NCBI GenBank assembly: GCA_019916065.1 | Contig: CM034233.1 | Location: 22,393,936-22,457,935 of the forward strand | Direction of reading: 5' to 3' | Source of the DNA: Vitellaria paradoxa | Lineage: Eukaryota; Streptophyta; Magnoliopsida; Ericales; Sapotaceae | DNA length: 64,000 nt | Shown: positions 13,051 through 24,268 of the stretch, in pieces | Numbering within the stretch: position 1 is the stretch's first letter | How the letters are laid out: each line of letters begins with the position of its first letter | The notes under the pieces: model-generated | What the model saw: the letters and a program-made list of their open reading frames with translations, nothing else | What the model was told of the DNA's origin: nothing | The model's database searches: none | Made by a program: the position numbers and the translations under genes

Positions 13051-15140
13051 AGGTAGTTTTTAATGGATACAATGGTTTTTAGTGAAGCTTTAAAATGTGT
13101 TAACTTAATTTGGATTATGTTTGGATCATCAACGTATTAAGGAAAATGTACTCGTGCATTTATTTTTAATTTTAAACTAGATTAATATATATATATATAT
13201 ATATTTTCTAACCTGACAAAAACTTAATATATTTAGTTTTCTTATTTTTTTGTTTTCGATTTTTTTTAATATATCTATAATTGATCTTTACCTTTTATTT
13301 TATCACTGCAAATTTAAGATCTAATCACAAGTTTATTTTCATATTAACAACATGCCACAATCACTTTCTTTCCTTTTAGGTTATGTTTGGAAAATGGGCT
13401 TGTAGAGGGAAAAAAAAAGTGAAAAAAAAATTATTTATATTTTTTTGTTTTATTATACTTAACTAAGTGAAAATTAAATTATTTAAAAAAAATCTATTAA
13501 TTTTATCTCATTTTTCTAATCCATTTTATTTGATTTTAACTTTTCTAGCATTTTTCATTATTTTACTTTTTTACTTTATTTTATTTTTTATCGCGTTCTT
13601 TAATTATTATTATTATTATTATTATAATTACTATATTCCATCATAAATCTATGTTTTGTATTAGAAATAATTATTGATCTATATGTAAAGTTTGAAATAT
13701 TAATTTCATAAAAAACATAAAATTTATATGTGAAAGCTTACTAATTTGCGATTGCACCTTCTTTAAATCTAGGAATCTATAATAAAAACTTACTCTTCCT
13801 CTATATTACAAACTATATAATACTTATAAATGACAAAAACTGTCTTTGTATTATTGAAGAGAAAGAAGACCTATCCATTATATATAGAGAATTTTTTTTT
13901 TTTTTTATCAAACCCTCCCATAAAAGGATTATAGTGAATTTAGCAATTAATCGACACTTAACTGTCTAATATCATTATTCTAATTAAGTGTACATAGACT
14001 CAACGGAATAATCTATTTTAAAAAATATCTTAATACTTATGTCTTATTTTTAATTTAGTTCTAATCCGATTTAATAAAAATAACATTAATTAATGTATGC
14101 TTAATATACAGATATTCTAATATTCCGAACATAGTACTAATGTTATATTAATTTAGAAAGATGGAAATAAGATACAACTTTCATGGAAGATCACTATAAT
14201 CATTGAGTTGAAACAAAAACGAAACTCCCTTTGTGCGTTCTTTGAATTCTCTCGCTTACGTTCATATATCTCTCCGATGGGACTTCAGTGGAACAACTGT
14301 TAAAGGCAAGAGCCACACTTTATTTTCTTTCTCTTTTTCCTTTTTTTTTTTTTTTGTAAAGAATTAGAATAGACAACCAAAAATATTGAAATATTTTGAC
14401 TTGGGAGTTAAAGTTCTTACTCGTCTTTGAATAGCTTGGCCTTAGGTTATTCATTTATTTATTAATTTTCTTCTTAAAGAATTCTATTTTTAATTATTCT
14501 TATATTACTTTTTGAAAACTTTGTTTATAATTACTTTAATCAAGAATCACCCAAAATAATCAAGACGTCAGCTATTAATTAAAAATGATTTATGTATGGA
14601 TTCATGTCAAGGCCGGGTCTTAATGTTAGCTCATTTTAGTTGTTTTCACGGCAAACCCAATTCCTTAATTTTGTTTCCATTTATTATTTTTTTAAATGAC
14701 TCTATGCTATTTTTACTTTTTATTTTATTTATTATTTTCTTGATAGAGAAGTAATTGTAATTCAAACAATTTTACCCTAAGCCAGTTGGCCATGTGAACA
14801 TTGCCAAGTAAAGAAATTGGCTGTGTTCAAATCATTGGTTTGCCTTTTTGACGTCTTCCACAAGAGCCAGCCAGTTTAAAATTTTGGTCTTGCTTTCAGA
14901 CTTCTCTACGCGTTCTACAAGTCTACAAATCATCGGCGGAATTTATCTGCTTCTGATATAAAAAAAAAAAAAAAATTATATGAAAGTTGAAAAATTGGAC
15001 AGTGGTATTGCAATTAAGGTTATCTAAAAGATTTTATTAATGCTGTACAATTTCTTCCCCTCCCCCCTTTTTTTTTGTTGGCAAAAATAATGATAATGAT
15101 ATAGTTGATTTATTATCTTGTCATTTTAAAATAATAAATT
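13051..15140. repeat. Gene-less duplicon module (copy alpha)
   Basis: Contains the same ordered blocks as 29630-31420, 40660-41780 and 47530-48800: a block with AACTCCCT..TGTGC.TTCTTTGAATTCTC, a block with AAGAATTAGAATAGAC, then GCCAGTTGGCCATGTGAAC and TTGACGTCTTC. Near genes A, B and C some of these blocks flank a peptide gene; here the gene is missing between about 14690 and 14790. Confidence 0.6.
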
Positions 15141-15145
15141 TATAT

Positions 15146-16440
15146 ACTACAACAAAATGCACTTTAAGGATTTCAGCTGACCGAAAATTTCGTCAGTAAA
15201 TGTCTACTTTTGGTTGCTAAAAGTATTTAGATTATTTTTATATTTTTAAATTTCCGTTTAATTCTTATTTTAATAAACCCCACTATCATTTATCTTACAA
15301 AACAGTTTAAACATTTTAAATTTCACTGTATTTCAAGAGTAAAGATTATATGCAAATTAGAACTATCAACTTAAATTCTTCCTAATTATAGTTTTTTAAA
15401 AGTTAAACTTTCAAATTTAAGTACTATAATTTATGTTTTCTTTTATCGTGCTTATCGAAAATTAATTGAAGAGAGAGAGGCTAATACACATGTAGTAGTT
15501 GCTAGGAGTCTGTGGCCTAAAGTTTTGAAAAAAATCAAAACACATAGATTATCATAATTTTTTCAATTTAAACTTTTTATTCAAAGTTTTAACTATATAA
15601 GAAATTTAATATAATTTTGTCAAGAGTACCGTAGGTATGGTTATTCCTACTAAATTTATATACTACAACAAAATACACTTTTTGAATTTCAGTGGCCAAA
15701 AATTTGTCACTAAATGTCTATTTTTGGTTGCTCAAAGTATTGCTAATCAAATTTAAATGGTCAATAAATGTTGGTCGCAAAGGATATTAGCAACCAAGAA
15801 TCTCATTTGATTGTTAGAAGTATACCTTTTGGCAACGAATTCATTGGCAAAGACAATTTTAGCACACACTTTGGTCACTAAAAACCTATTTTTTGGTTAC
15901 TAAAAGTCTATGTATTTGTCCAAAAAGTAGAGTTTACCTGCAAAATTTGGCGTCAAATATTCAACAATTTTTTGACTGATTGGTTGTTAAAAGTGACATA
16001 TTTTCTAATTAATTAGTTGAGAAAAGTAACAAAAATTTTATTACTTTTATTTAATTTTCTTTACCACCTTTAGTGATCAAAATTTATTTTGGTTGCTAAA
16101 AGCCTAATGTTAGTCGTTGAAAGTTGAGTTTACCTACAAATATTAGCGTGAAACATTCAACATTCTTTTGACTAATTGGCATCTAAAATTGACATATTTA
16201 CCAATCAATTAGTCGGGAATAATAACAATAATTTTGTTATTTTTTATTTAATTATTTTTAATATTCTTTCACAATTTTTAGCTATCAAAATTTTGATTGT
16301 TAAAAGTGTAATTTACCCGCAAAGAATTGGTGCCAAATATTCAATTTTTTCCTGATTAATTGGTCACCAAAAATAAACTTTTTTTGAATAGTCAAATTTG
16401 ATTTGCAAACGTGGACGCTAAAAGTTTAATTTCTGTAGTG
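15146..16440 (+). mobile_element. CACTA-like non-autonomous element(s), nested
   Basis: A left end of the form TACTACAACAAAAT occurs at about 15146 and again at 15661; the right end is TTCTGTAGTG at 16440. Between them lie many copies of the subterminal word GGTTGCTAAAAG / TTGGTCG. Terminal CACTACAA and dense subterminal repeats are typical of CACTA (En/Spm) elements. No transposase is present. The same element with the same external flanks occurs at 45605-46587, 48802-49549 and 62521-63457. Confidence 0.6.
15240..15645 (-). repeat. Dispersed repeat X, copy 2 (inverted)
   Basis: Reverse-complement relative of 11128-11640 and 42020-42520. It lies between two direct copies of the CACTA-like left end, so it interrupts or was duplicated with that terminus. 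Confidence 0.5.
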
Positions 16441-16549
16441 TAATATAAGTGTATTTTAATTACAACATTAATACTGCCATAATATAATTCTATTTTCTTA
16501 AAAAACAATTCTAGCATGTACCATTTTCTTGTTTAGTACAAAACACTAT

Positions 16550-17195
16550 TAGGACATTTAAATTTGGAGTCATTCATCCAAATCAAGTAAATGGACTCTT
16601 TAATCACAAGATTTGTCACAAAATATCGCCTAGATACTAATGACCTGTAAAAATGAATGATCTGTTATTTTGAACTTCTTAGGGGCCCATAGTCAATAAA
16701 TATAGTGTCAAGTTTAAACTTGAAATTTAGGATGTTCAAACTTTGAGCCATTCTGTTAAATTAAGTAAATTAACTAGTTTGGTCACTAGATCTGACATGT
16801 AGTATCACATTGACTTGGAGAAAATTAACAATGCATCAATTTGAGCGCTAAGGTGTCTAGTTGCAATCGAAAAATATAGTTTTAAACTTAAAATTTAGTA
16901 CATTCAAATTTTGAGTCACTCTTCCAAATTGAAAAAATGGACATGATTGGTTGTGAGACTTGACATATAGTTCATTTTACAGACTAGCGATGTAGTAACA
17001 AATAATGTGTCATTTAGAGCCCTGGGATACTCACAACTAACAGATATAATTTTTAGTTTAAACTTGAAATATAAGATGTTTAAATTTCAAGTCATTCATC
17101 CAAATTAAAACACAGTTGGTTGGTCATAAGACTTGACACATAACATCACTTAAGCACTAGTAACGTGTAAAAACAAATGATGTGTTGCACAAGAA
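16550..17195. repeat. ~175-bp tandem repeat array (array 1, left part)
   Basis: About four diverged units. Each carries landmarks such as TTGAGTCATTC, CAAATCAAGTAAATGGAC, AGACTTGACACATA and CACTAGTGA. The array is continued at 18355-18590 after a solo LTR. Confidence 0.7.
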
Positions 17196-18352
17196 TGTGA
17201 AATCTGAAGCCTTGATTGAATATTTACACGTACATACGTACATTTTGGTTGTTACCGTGAGATTACTTCTTTAACAGAGATTGGGTTGTTTAATGTTTTG
17301 ATGAATTAATGTTAATAAGGTTAAAAAAATTTAAATAAAGAAATTATTTAATGTGGATTTAAAACGAAATTTGGTGTATTTCGTTTGGGTTGAGGGGTAC
17401 TGAAAAATAATATCGGGTACACGTACCCAAGGGTTGGAAATCCCGAAACCCGCGCGGGGTTGGTTATCGATTCCAGTAAGCTAGTAACCTACGAACGAGC
17501 AGATGCCTAAGGGTGGTATATCATATTCCTAAGACTTCGGTCTAGGAAGCAGACACCGAAGGATGGTGTATATTGGTTGGGTCTTGTTTCTACGAGACAA
17601 CCAAGCAGACATCGAAGGATGATGTATATTGGTTGGGTCCTGTTTTTTTTACGGGACAACCAAGCAGCAGTACCTTAAAATCAAATTGATTTTTTTTTTG
17701 ATGTGTTATGTGGTGCTAAAACAAAATTAATTATAATGAAAAAAGATCGATAAATAAATTTAAGTCCTTGTTTGAAATTGCTACTTGTGCATAATTGTTT
17801 CACTTAGTAGAATGCTAGGGCATACTGCATTTATAATATTATTATTAGGGTTCCGAGCAAACGTGGTATTAGTGCTAAACCCCTTACAGCTTGCGATGCA
17901 GGTAATGATTTTGAGTCACGCGCAGGACCTACTCACCATGAAAATTAGAAATTTATTTATTTGTTTTTATTTAATTTTATTAGAATTTTCTTTAGAGAAT
18001 GGTTTTTAGTGAATTGTAATAAGCCTCTGTTTGTGAGGTTATTATGAATTATTTTATCTAACATTAGAGAATGGTTTTTAGTGAATTGTAATAAGCCTCT
18101 GTTTGTGAGGTTATTATGAATTATTTTATCTAACATTGAGAGAATATTTGGGCTTAGCCTTTGGAACTTATCGTCTGGTCGACTTGACTAAGGCATTTAT
18201 TTAAATTTAAAAGTCTAGTTTTATTTATTTTTATATTCATTGCTCTATAGTGTTGGTTTATGGCTCTGATGTAGGACAGAGAAAGTTATTTAATGTTGCA
18301 TTATGTTTTCCTTTGTTCACATGCTCAGGGTTGGAAAATTCGGGACATGACA
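17196..18352 (-). mobile_element. Probable solo LTR of a Ty3/gypsy-type retrotransposon
   Basis: An insertion of about 1.16 kb interrupts the 175-bp array, whose sequence resumes at TTCTGAGCCCC. Read on -, the right end begins TGTCATGTCCCGAATTTTCC, a typical gypsy LTR start. The insert holds GC-rich tandem motifs (two ~56-bp units containing GAAGGATG.TGTATATTGG at about 17534-17660). No internal domain is present. A clean target-site duplication was not found, so the left boundary is uncertain. Confidence 0.5.
17992..18135. repeat. 72-bp tandem duplication inside the LTR
   Basis: Two essentially identical 72-bp units (17992-18063 and 18064-18135), each beginning TTAGAGAATGGTTTTTAGTG. Confidence 0.9.
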
Positions 18353-18354
18353 CA

Positions 18355-18590
18355 TTCTGAGCCCCTGGGTGGGAACAATTGACTTTATAGTTTAAGTTTT
18401 AAACTTGAAACTCATTAAATTCAAATTAGGAGTCTTTTCCACAAATTTAAAAAAAAAAGGGGGGTTTCTATTGATCATGAGACTAGCCATGTAATATCAC
18501 CTCAAACTTTAAAGTCATTCGCGCAAATCAAGTAAATAGACTTTGTTAATTGCAAGACTTAACACATAACATTAACTAGTCCACTGAAAA
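18355..18590. repeat. ~175-bp tandem repeat array (array 1, right part)
   Basis: Continues the array interrupted by the LTR; landmarks TTTAAACTTGAAAC and AAATCAAGTAAATAGAC match 50350-50540. Confidence 0.6.
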
Positions 18591-18987
18591 CCAAGGCTTG
18601 ACACTAATGTGGTGTCTGTCAAAAGTTCTCCGATGATCAAGTTAGAGAATATCAACTAGAAAATCTTTACAAAGTGATGGCAGGGTTTTTGTTGCATACC
18701 TGTGATGATGAGTTCCATTTTTTTTTCATAAGAAGGATCGTCGAATTGAGAATAGAAAAAGTCGGGGATTCCTTCCTAATTTACCGTAACTTTCTTTTTT
18801 TAGTAAGGAAAATATAAAGTTCAAATCCATTCTGAGATTTAGTTCCAAAATTGTTGGTCCTGAATAATTTAACCATGGCGTAAATCTCAAAATTATGTTG
18901 TTTCAATTCTTCATGTGTCGTTTATGGAGCTCGAAATCAACGAGCTGATGGTACGGATCTGATTTAGAAGATCAGCTTAGATATCCA

Positions 18988-19117
18988 GCTCGAAAGACTT
19001 GCTCGGACGTCCAGCTCAAAAGTCTGGCTCGGATGTCCTGCCCGAAAGATTGGCTCGGATGTCTCGCTCGGAAGACTGACTTGGATGACTCGCTCGGAAG
19101 ATCAGCTCAGATATCCA
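18988..19117. repeat. 26-bp minisatellite, five units
   Basis: Five consecutive 26-bp units, each starting GCTCGAAAG, GCTCAAAAG, GCCCGAAAG or GCTCGGAAG, and containing CTCGGATGTC variants. A partial unit precedes them from 18970. The array is GC-rich and unlike its surroundings; probably part of an LTR. The frame open across it is not a gene. Confidence 0.9.
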
Positions 19118-19429
19118 TCTGTGTCATTTCAAACAAGGTCGGAAACCCTCATCATCAGGTAGTACTGGAATCTGGACTGTTGACTTTCTCTAAAAAAATT
19201 TATTTATTTATTAATTTCTTTAATTTTCTTCAACTATCTCTAATTTTATTAAAAAAAAATCCTAATTTTTTTAATTTTCTTCTCCTACTTTGTTTAATCC
19301 TCTTCTACTTTTTTTTTTTTTTTTTACTTTTTCTAATTTTTTCTAACTTTTTAAAATTTTTAAAAAATTTTTAACAAACCCCTAATTTCTTTTTTAAATA
19401 ACAAGCGACAGCTTTAGTACAAAAAATAT

Positions 19430-20760
19430 AAAAGTTTTTACTTTTTTAACACTACAAACAGTCCCATTATAAGAATTTAGTAGAACAAAAAGTAATTTTA
19501 AAAATCATAATGGGTCCATTGTTGTTTGTTGACATTTTCTTTATATATGACACATATTTTCAAAATTCGGTTGTAGTTTTAGAATGAAGTGTCTCCATTC
19601 CAAGCTCGGAAGGAAGAGTTGGACAATCCAAGTCCGACCCACCAATTGTGAGAATCACAGAGGAACAACTACTACTCATTTCGCTGCAACATCGTTAGTG
19701 GGTACTTTTATTTTATTTTTTTTATTTTATTAAAATAGACCACCACGAGTGACTTAAGGAGAAAACGTTAACTCTGAATTCCGTAAAAGTTCTTCCTACT
19801 CTTTGAATCGTTTGGCTTTTATCTCATTTTTTTTTTTAACTTAAAAGAATTCAATCTTCCATTTTTCAGTTTTTAAATAATATGTTACAGCACTAGCACA
19901 AAAAATTTAAAATTTTTTACTTCTCTAGCACTCCAAACAGTCCCATTATAAAAACTTGTCAGAATACAAACTTAGAGTAAGTTTTAAAAATCATAATGGG
20001 TCCCTTGTTGGTTGAGATTTTCGTTATATATGATAAAAAATATTTGGTTTATTAAAATTAATTAAAATTCATTAATTTTTACCAATTTTAATTTTATACT
20101 TTTCATCAATCAAATTTCATTACAAATTATTTTTACATCAAATCTTTATATTTTTATGGTATTCTTTTACCATCTAAACATCACCAACATATTTTCAAAA
20201 TTGGGTTGTAGTTTTAGAATGGAAGTGTCTCCATTCTAAGCTTGGAAGGAAGACTTGGACCATCCAAATCCAAGCCACCAATTGTGATGGTCACAGGGGA
20301 AAAACTACTACTCCTGGTACGTAGGAATTTGCAGCCGCTTCTCCATAAGGGGTGCGCTTAGGGCGAGGCACGCTCCGTGACCCTAGCCGGCAAAGGACCA
20401 CGAAGGGTAAACCAGCCTAGGCAAGCCTTGGCTGACCGGCTCGACCTAGGGAGCTGTTAGAAGCCCACCACAATAAACGGAAAGTTATCCCACTAAAGGA
20501 AGATTCGAACTCGAAACCTTAAGAATCGAGCCCATCAGTCGCTCCCGAACTCCATTCGACCACCCCGAAGGGTGAAAAACTACTACTCATTTCGCTGCAG
20601 CATCGATAGTGGGTACTTATCTTCCTCCTTTTTTTTAATATTTTATTAAAATAGACTACCACGACTGACTTAAAAAGAAAACGTTGACTCTAAATCCCGT
20701 AAAGGTTTTTCCTACTCTTTGAATCGTCTGGCTTTATACCATATATATTTTTTAACTTAA
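19430..20760. repeat. Tandem segmental duplication; copy 2 carries a SINE
   Basis: Copy 1 (about 19430-19830) and copy 2 (about 19910-20760) share CAGTCCCATTATAA, ATCATAATGGGTCC, TTGTAGTTTTAGAATG, GTGTCTCCATTC, ACTACTACTCATTTCGCTGC and ACTCTTTGAATCGT in the same order. Copy 2 is longer because of a SINE (20314-20573) and an AT-rich insertion (about 20030-20180). Confidence 0.85.
20314..20573 (-). mobile_element. tRNA-derived SINE with 15-bp target-site duplication
   Basis: A 260-bp insert flanked by a perfect 15-bp duplication, GAAAAACTACTACTC, at 20299-20313 and 20574-20588. Read on -, a Pol III A-box-like TGGTCGAATGG (20552-20562) is followed by a B-box-like GAGTTCGAATC (within 20512-20528). 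The paralogous segment at about 19650-19700 has the uninterrupted target ACTACTACTCATTTCG, an empty site. No coding capacity, and no clear poly-A or poly-T tail at the 3' end. Confidence 0.85.
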
Positions 20761-21568
20761 AAGAATTCTGTCTTTCCATTATTCAATTTTTACCTTCTAT
20801 ACATTGCGTTTGATGTTACTTACGTTAATCAAGAAATGAGCAAAAACGTTTTGACAAGATGCCTCATCAATTTGAAAGTTTCTTTTTTTTTTTTTTTTTT
20901 AACTGAATTTGAAAGTTACTATATGCCAAGCTGGTAAAACTTTTGTAGAACATTTTGCCATAAAAAAGCTGACTTTTTTTAGTTAGCATCTATAACTACT
21001 AATTAGTTACTAAAAAAATAAGTCTTTTTTTTATTTGAAAAAAGAAAAAAAGTTAACTTTTAGTAGCTAGTTTTTTAGGTTTTTATTAATTTGACATTTT
21101 TGCCTTTCAGTATTTAAAAGAAGTATAAAATGTAAGTAGGTAACTTTAGTCATTTTAGAAAAAGACAAAAAACCAGTAACTGTAAGTTCCAGCTACCAAA
21201 TACTATTGCTGAACGAAGCCAGAGGCCAAAACAAATAATACTTTATTGTTAAAAAACACGAATAACATGGTTAAGAGTACGATGGCAAAACAAAAAAAGA
21301 AAACAAAATACCTAATATAACCCTAGTTGTTTCTAATATAAGGTACTCGCGTAATTTGAAATGTTATGTTAACGTACATTTTGTTTGGCAATAAAAAGTA
21401 CTATCAGAATTGCTCACCGCGTCAACTAGCAAAACTAATCTCAAGCCTGCAAAGCACAAGAAATAAGAGATTATGACCAGAGAGGATCCTCGACCAGAGA
21501 GGATCCTCGACCACAAAACCTTCCGATGGTAAATCAGAAAGTAGCTTGACTAAATTAAAAAAAAAATA
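20761..21568. other. No gene seen
   Basis: AT-rich. It contains a perfect tandem pair of GACCAGAGAGGATCCTC at about 21477-21510, just before the plastid-derived block. Nothing else can be supported. Confidence 0.4.
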
Positions 21569-21571
21569 GAT

Positions 21572-21651
21572 TGGATGGGAATGAATGAAGAAATACTAAG
21601 TTGTCCCATATCGAATCTAGAACTTTGGTTCTTTCCTGAATTTGAAAATCC
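21572..21651 (+). pseudogene. ycf1: ycf1 fragment (plastid origin)
   Basis: Translates to [20 protein letters not shown] and onward to FPEF, a conserved ycf1 segment. It is abruptly joined to ycf2 sequence. Confidence 0.85.
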
Positions 21652-21654
21652 TTC

Positions 21655-21741
21655 TTATTGGATGATCATGGTACTTCTCAAAAATTGAAATTCTTGATCA
21701 ACGGGGGAACAATATCACTATTTTTGTTCAATAAGATACCA
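21655..21741 (+). pseudogene. ycf2: ycf2 fragment (plastid origin)
   Basis: Translates to [20 protein letters not shown] followed by SLFLFNKIP, matching an internal ycf2 segment with a few substitutions. Confidence 0.85.
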
Positions 21742-22143
21742 ATTCTCATATATAGCTCTCAGGGGGGAGTCTTACCTATCTCAAAGTAAGTAGTTTTTAT
21801 TGTATCGGCCTAAAACCTCGCTAATTGATCTTTACAATGCTTCCTCTATCAATTAGATCCAGAAATAAATAGGTTTACTCTTTTTTCAATTGAATCAAAA
21901 TTCCAATCTGAACTCAAACGTATTTTGTTTTCAAATTGGTCAAGACTCTCTAGTTTATGGCCCCTTCTCTATGGTACTAGTCGTTGTTTCATTGAATTTG
22001 CTTCACTAATAGGTTCACGATTTAACTTACTTAAAAATTTTCTTATAATTTAATCCATAACAATTTTCGTATTGAACGTACAAATGTCTGTATTTTTGAG
22101 TTATTAGAAGAAGATGTCATTCGTTTGATGAGAAATAAAAAGG

Positions 22144-22227
22144 AACATTGAAAATTCGAGTGGCTAAAGCTGAAGCAGCTACTTTCAAAGTAACAAAAAG
22201 AAAAGCAACGACTGGAGTGGGAGAGAT
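22144..22227 (-). pseudogene. ndhB: ndhB fragment (plastid origin)
   Basis: On - it reads [20 protein letters not shown] then TRIFN, an internal ndhB (NDH subunit 2) segment, with Ser-to-Leu/Phe type changes. Confidence 0.85.
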
Positions 22228-22434
22228 ATATTTATGGATTACCATTTTAAATAAATAAGAATCAAGAAAGTTATTCTAATTCCCACACACATAAAGGCAA
22301 ATTGTTTGATATAATAAAGGATATCTAAAAAATGGCTCGGTGGTATGTTAACAGGGGATTGTACCATGAGAGAAGTAAGGAGGTTAACCTCTTCCAAATA
22401 GATTCTAGTTATAAAGATTTATTATTGATGAGTT

Positions 22435-22565
22435 AGAGCGATTGCACCTATTAAAGCAACTAAAAGAATTATTGAAATGAGTTCAAATGGAAGAAAAAAG
22501 AATCTGTTGATAAATGAATACCAATTTGTTGACTATTACTTATCAAATCTTGCTCGATCCATTAA
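22435..22565 (-). pseudogene. ndhG: ndhG fragment (plastid origin)
   Basis: On - it contains QQIGIHLSTD, LPFELISIILLVALIGAIA and flanking positions of the ndhG C terminus. A small indel shifts the frame near the STD-FFLPF junction. Confidence 0.8.
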
Positions 22566-22787
22566 TCCAACCAGTCGAGGATTATAAATAGATTAATTTT
22601 TTTGATTTCCACTAGAGATTAAGACCTTTAGCTATTGTTTTTCGAAATGACCTCTTCAAGGCATAATATTGAGAATGCTTATTGAATGAGCAATTCAATA
22701 AGAGAGGTCAGATCGAATCGCTATGTCAATACCGATTTGATATACCGATTCGATCCGAACTTGCTCGATTTGTTTAATTACGACCTT

Positions 22788-22900
22788 ATAATGCAATTGC
22801 ATTCTCTGGCCCAATTGCTAGCCACTGGTTTATCTCTCCATCGAATCAAATTGGCCAAAGGTGTGTGTTCGTGAGCCCATGCTAAAGTTTCAATCACATA
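22788..22900 (-). pseudogene. psaB: psaB fragment (plastid origin)
   Basis: On - it reads [20 protein letters not shown] then KPVA, the C-terminal part of photosystem I P700 apoprotein A2. The homology ends within about 20 residues. Confidence 0.85.
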
Positions 22901-23740
22901 ACAATAATAGATAATATTCGATGAAAGAAAGAGAACAACAAATAACAAAATTATAATTGGTTGACAATAGTGAGCAGTATCTGAATTTTTAGGCTAAATT
23001 TCGTATTTATACTAAGATAGTATAAATAAATTAATATATAAATAATTGAATTGTAATGATGTTGTGCCTCATATGTATATCATAAAGTACCCAGCGTTTT
23101 ACTTTCCCTTCTGTCTTTCATTCCATATTTATTACTTCCTACTTTACATTAAATGCACATGGATAGAGTGAGCATCTGAATAGATAGGATACGACCTTGA
23201 GGAATGGCCAAATATTTTATTTGTCTGCTGCTTGTAAAGATATGAACTAGTTGAGCTAATTAGAACGTAATAAATTCAGTTCATTTATTACTATTTTACA
23301 TTTATAATTAGAATTATACCACCAGGTGGTGGGACCTAATTGCAGCAATTTTATAATTATTAATACTAGCATCGAGTCCATTCCTATTGTGTTCGAGACA
23401 ATACCACGTGTCTCATCTTATTATATTCAGAAAAATGCCATGTATCTCTCATTTATTTTGTACTAACACATCTCTTAGTTTGAACTAACAAATTGACCAT
23501 CCACTTCTTAATTTTCTACAGTTATTGAGAATGATAATTTTACGTTGGGATGGAGTAATTTGTATCAAACCTAGATGTCAAGAAGACGATGAAGATTCTT
23601 TTCCAAACAAATCAAAGTGGTAAGAATTGAGGATAGTGATCATGATTAAATTAGTAATTATGTATGATTTGTCAACTTTAATTCCCGCCATCAATGATCG
23701 TTTGAAAATTGGCTGGCGCTCGCACAAAACAATTCTCCCT
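22901..23740. other. No gene seen
   Basis: AT-rich intergenic sequence between the plastid mosaic and the CACTA-like block; nothing further supported. Confidence 0.4.
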
Positions 23741-23750
23741 CCGGTCCCCA

Positions 23751-24268
23751 AATGTTTTGGTAGTTAAAAAGCCATTGTTGGCGCCAAAGGATGGAGGAAA
23801 ATATTTTAGAACTCTTTAGTAATTAAATTAATATTTGGTCACTAAATGTTAACTTTTGGTGACCAATTGGTCGCTAAATCCCAGGCAAATGATGTTTAGT
23901 CGCTAAAAACTAATATTTAGCGACCAAATTTAATTTTAGGTCACAAAAAATGATCGCCAAAAATGCTTTTTCTTGTAGTATATATATATTCTTTCATATA
24001 TTGATACTACATGTTTTATTTTCTCTTTCTTTATAGGCTTAGTTTTTAGGTCGTAAAAAATGGTCGCCAAAAATGCTTTTTCTTGTAGTATATATATATT
24101 CTTTCATGTATTGATACTACATGTTTTATTTTCTCTTTCTTCATAGGCTTTGGTCACCAAAAGTTAACATTTAGCGACCAAACATTAATTTAATTACTAA
24201 AGAGTTCTAAAATATTCTCCTCCATCCTTTGGCAGCCAACAATGGCTTTTTAACTACCAAAACATTTG
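23751..24268. repeat. Long inverted repeat (~105-bp arms) around a ~100-bp direct duplication
   Basis: Left arm about 23751-23858 (TTTTGGTAGTTAAAAAGCCA ... GGATGGAGGAAAATATTTTA). Right arm about 24165-24268 is its near-perfect complement (CCTCCATCC, then GCCAACAATGGCTTTTTAAC). The spacer contains a direct repeat, about 23934-24035 and 24043-24150, each with a CTTTTTCTTGTAGTATATAT element end and TTGATACTACATGTTTTATT. Confidence 0.85.

Larger units (their letters stand above)
21570..22900. other. Plastid DNA mosaic inserted in the nucleus (NUPT)
   Basis: Short decayed fragments of at least five plastid genes that are not neighbours in a normal plastome lie side by side: ycf1, ycf2, ndhB (antisense), ndhG (antisense) and psaB (antisense). 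The stretches 21742-22140, 22228-22434 and 22566-22785 look similar in composition, but I could not assign them. All frames are broken. Confidence 0.8.

Noticed and set aside
16550..17195. CRISPR-like array
   Set aside because: Units are diverged 175-bp tandem repeats without spacers, in a eukaryotic genome.
19033..19374. 113-codon open frame on +
   Set aside because: Starts in the 26-bp minisatellite and continues through a T-rich tract (Phe/Leu run).
20512..20562. tRNA gene
   Set aside because: A and B boxes are present, but the cloverleaf cannot be completed and a 15-bp target duplication marks it as a SINE. The same holds for 59257-59320 and 34094-34143.
21570..22900. Functional plastid genes
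   Set aside because: Fragments of 80-130 bp with frameshifts and non-collinear order; nuclear plastid-derived DNA.
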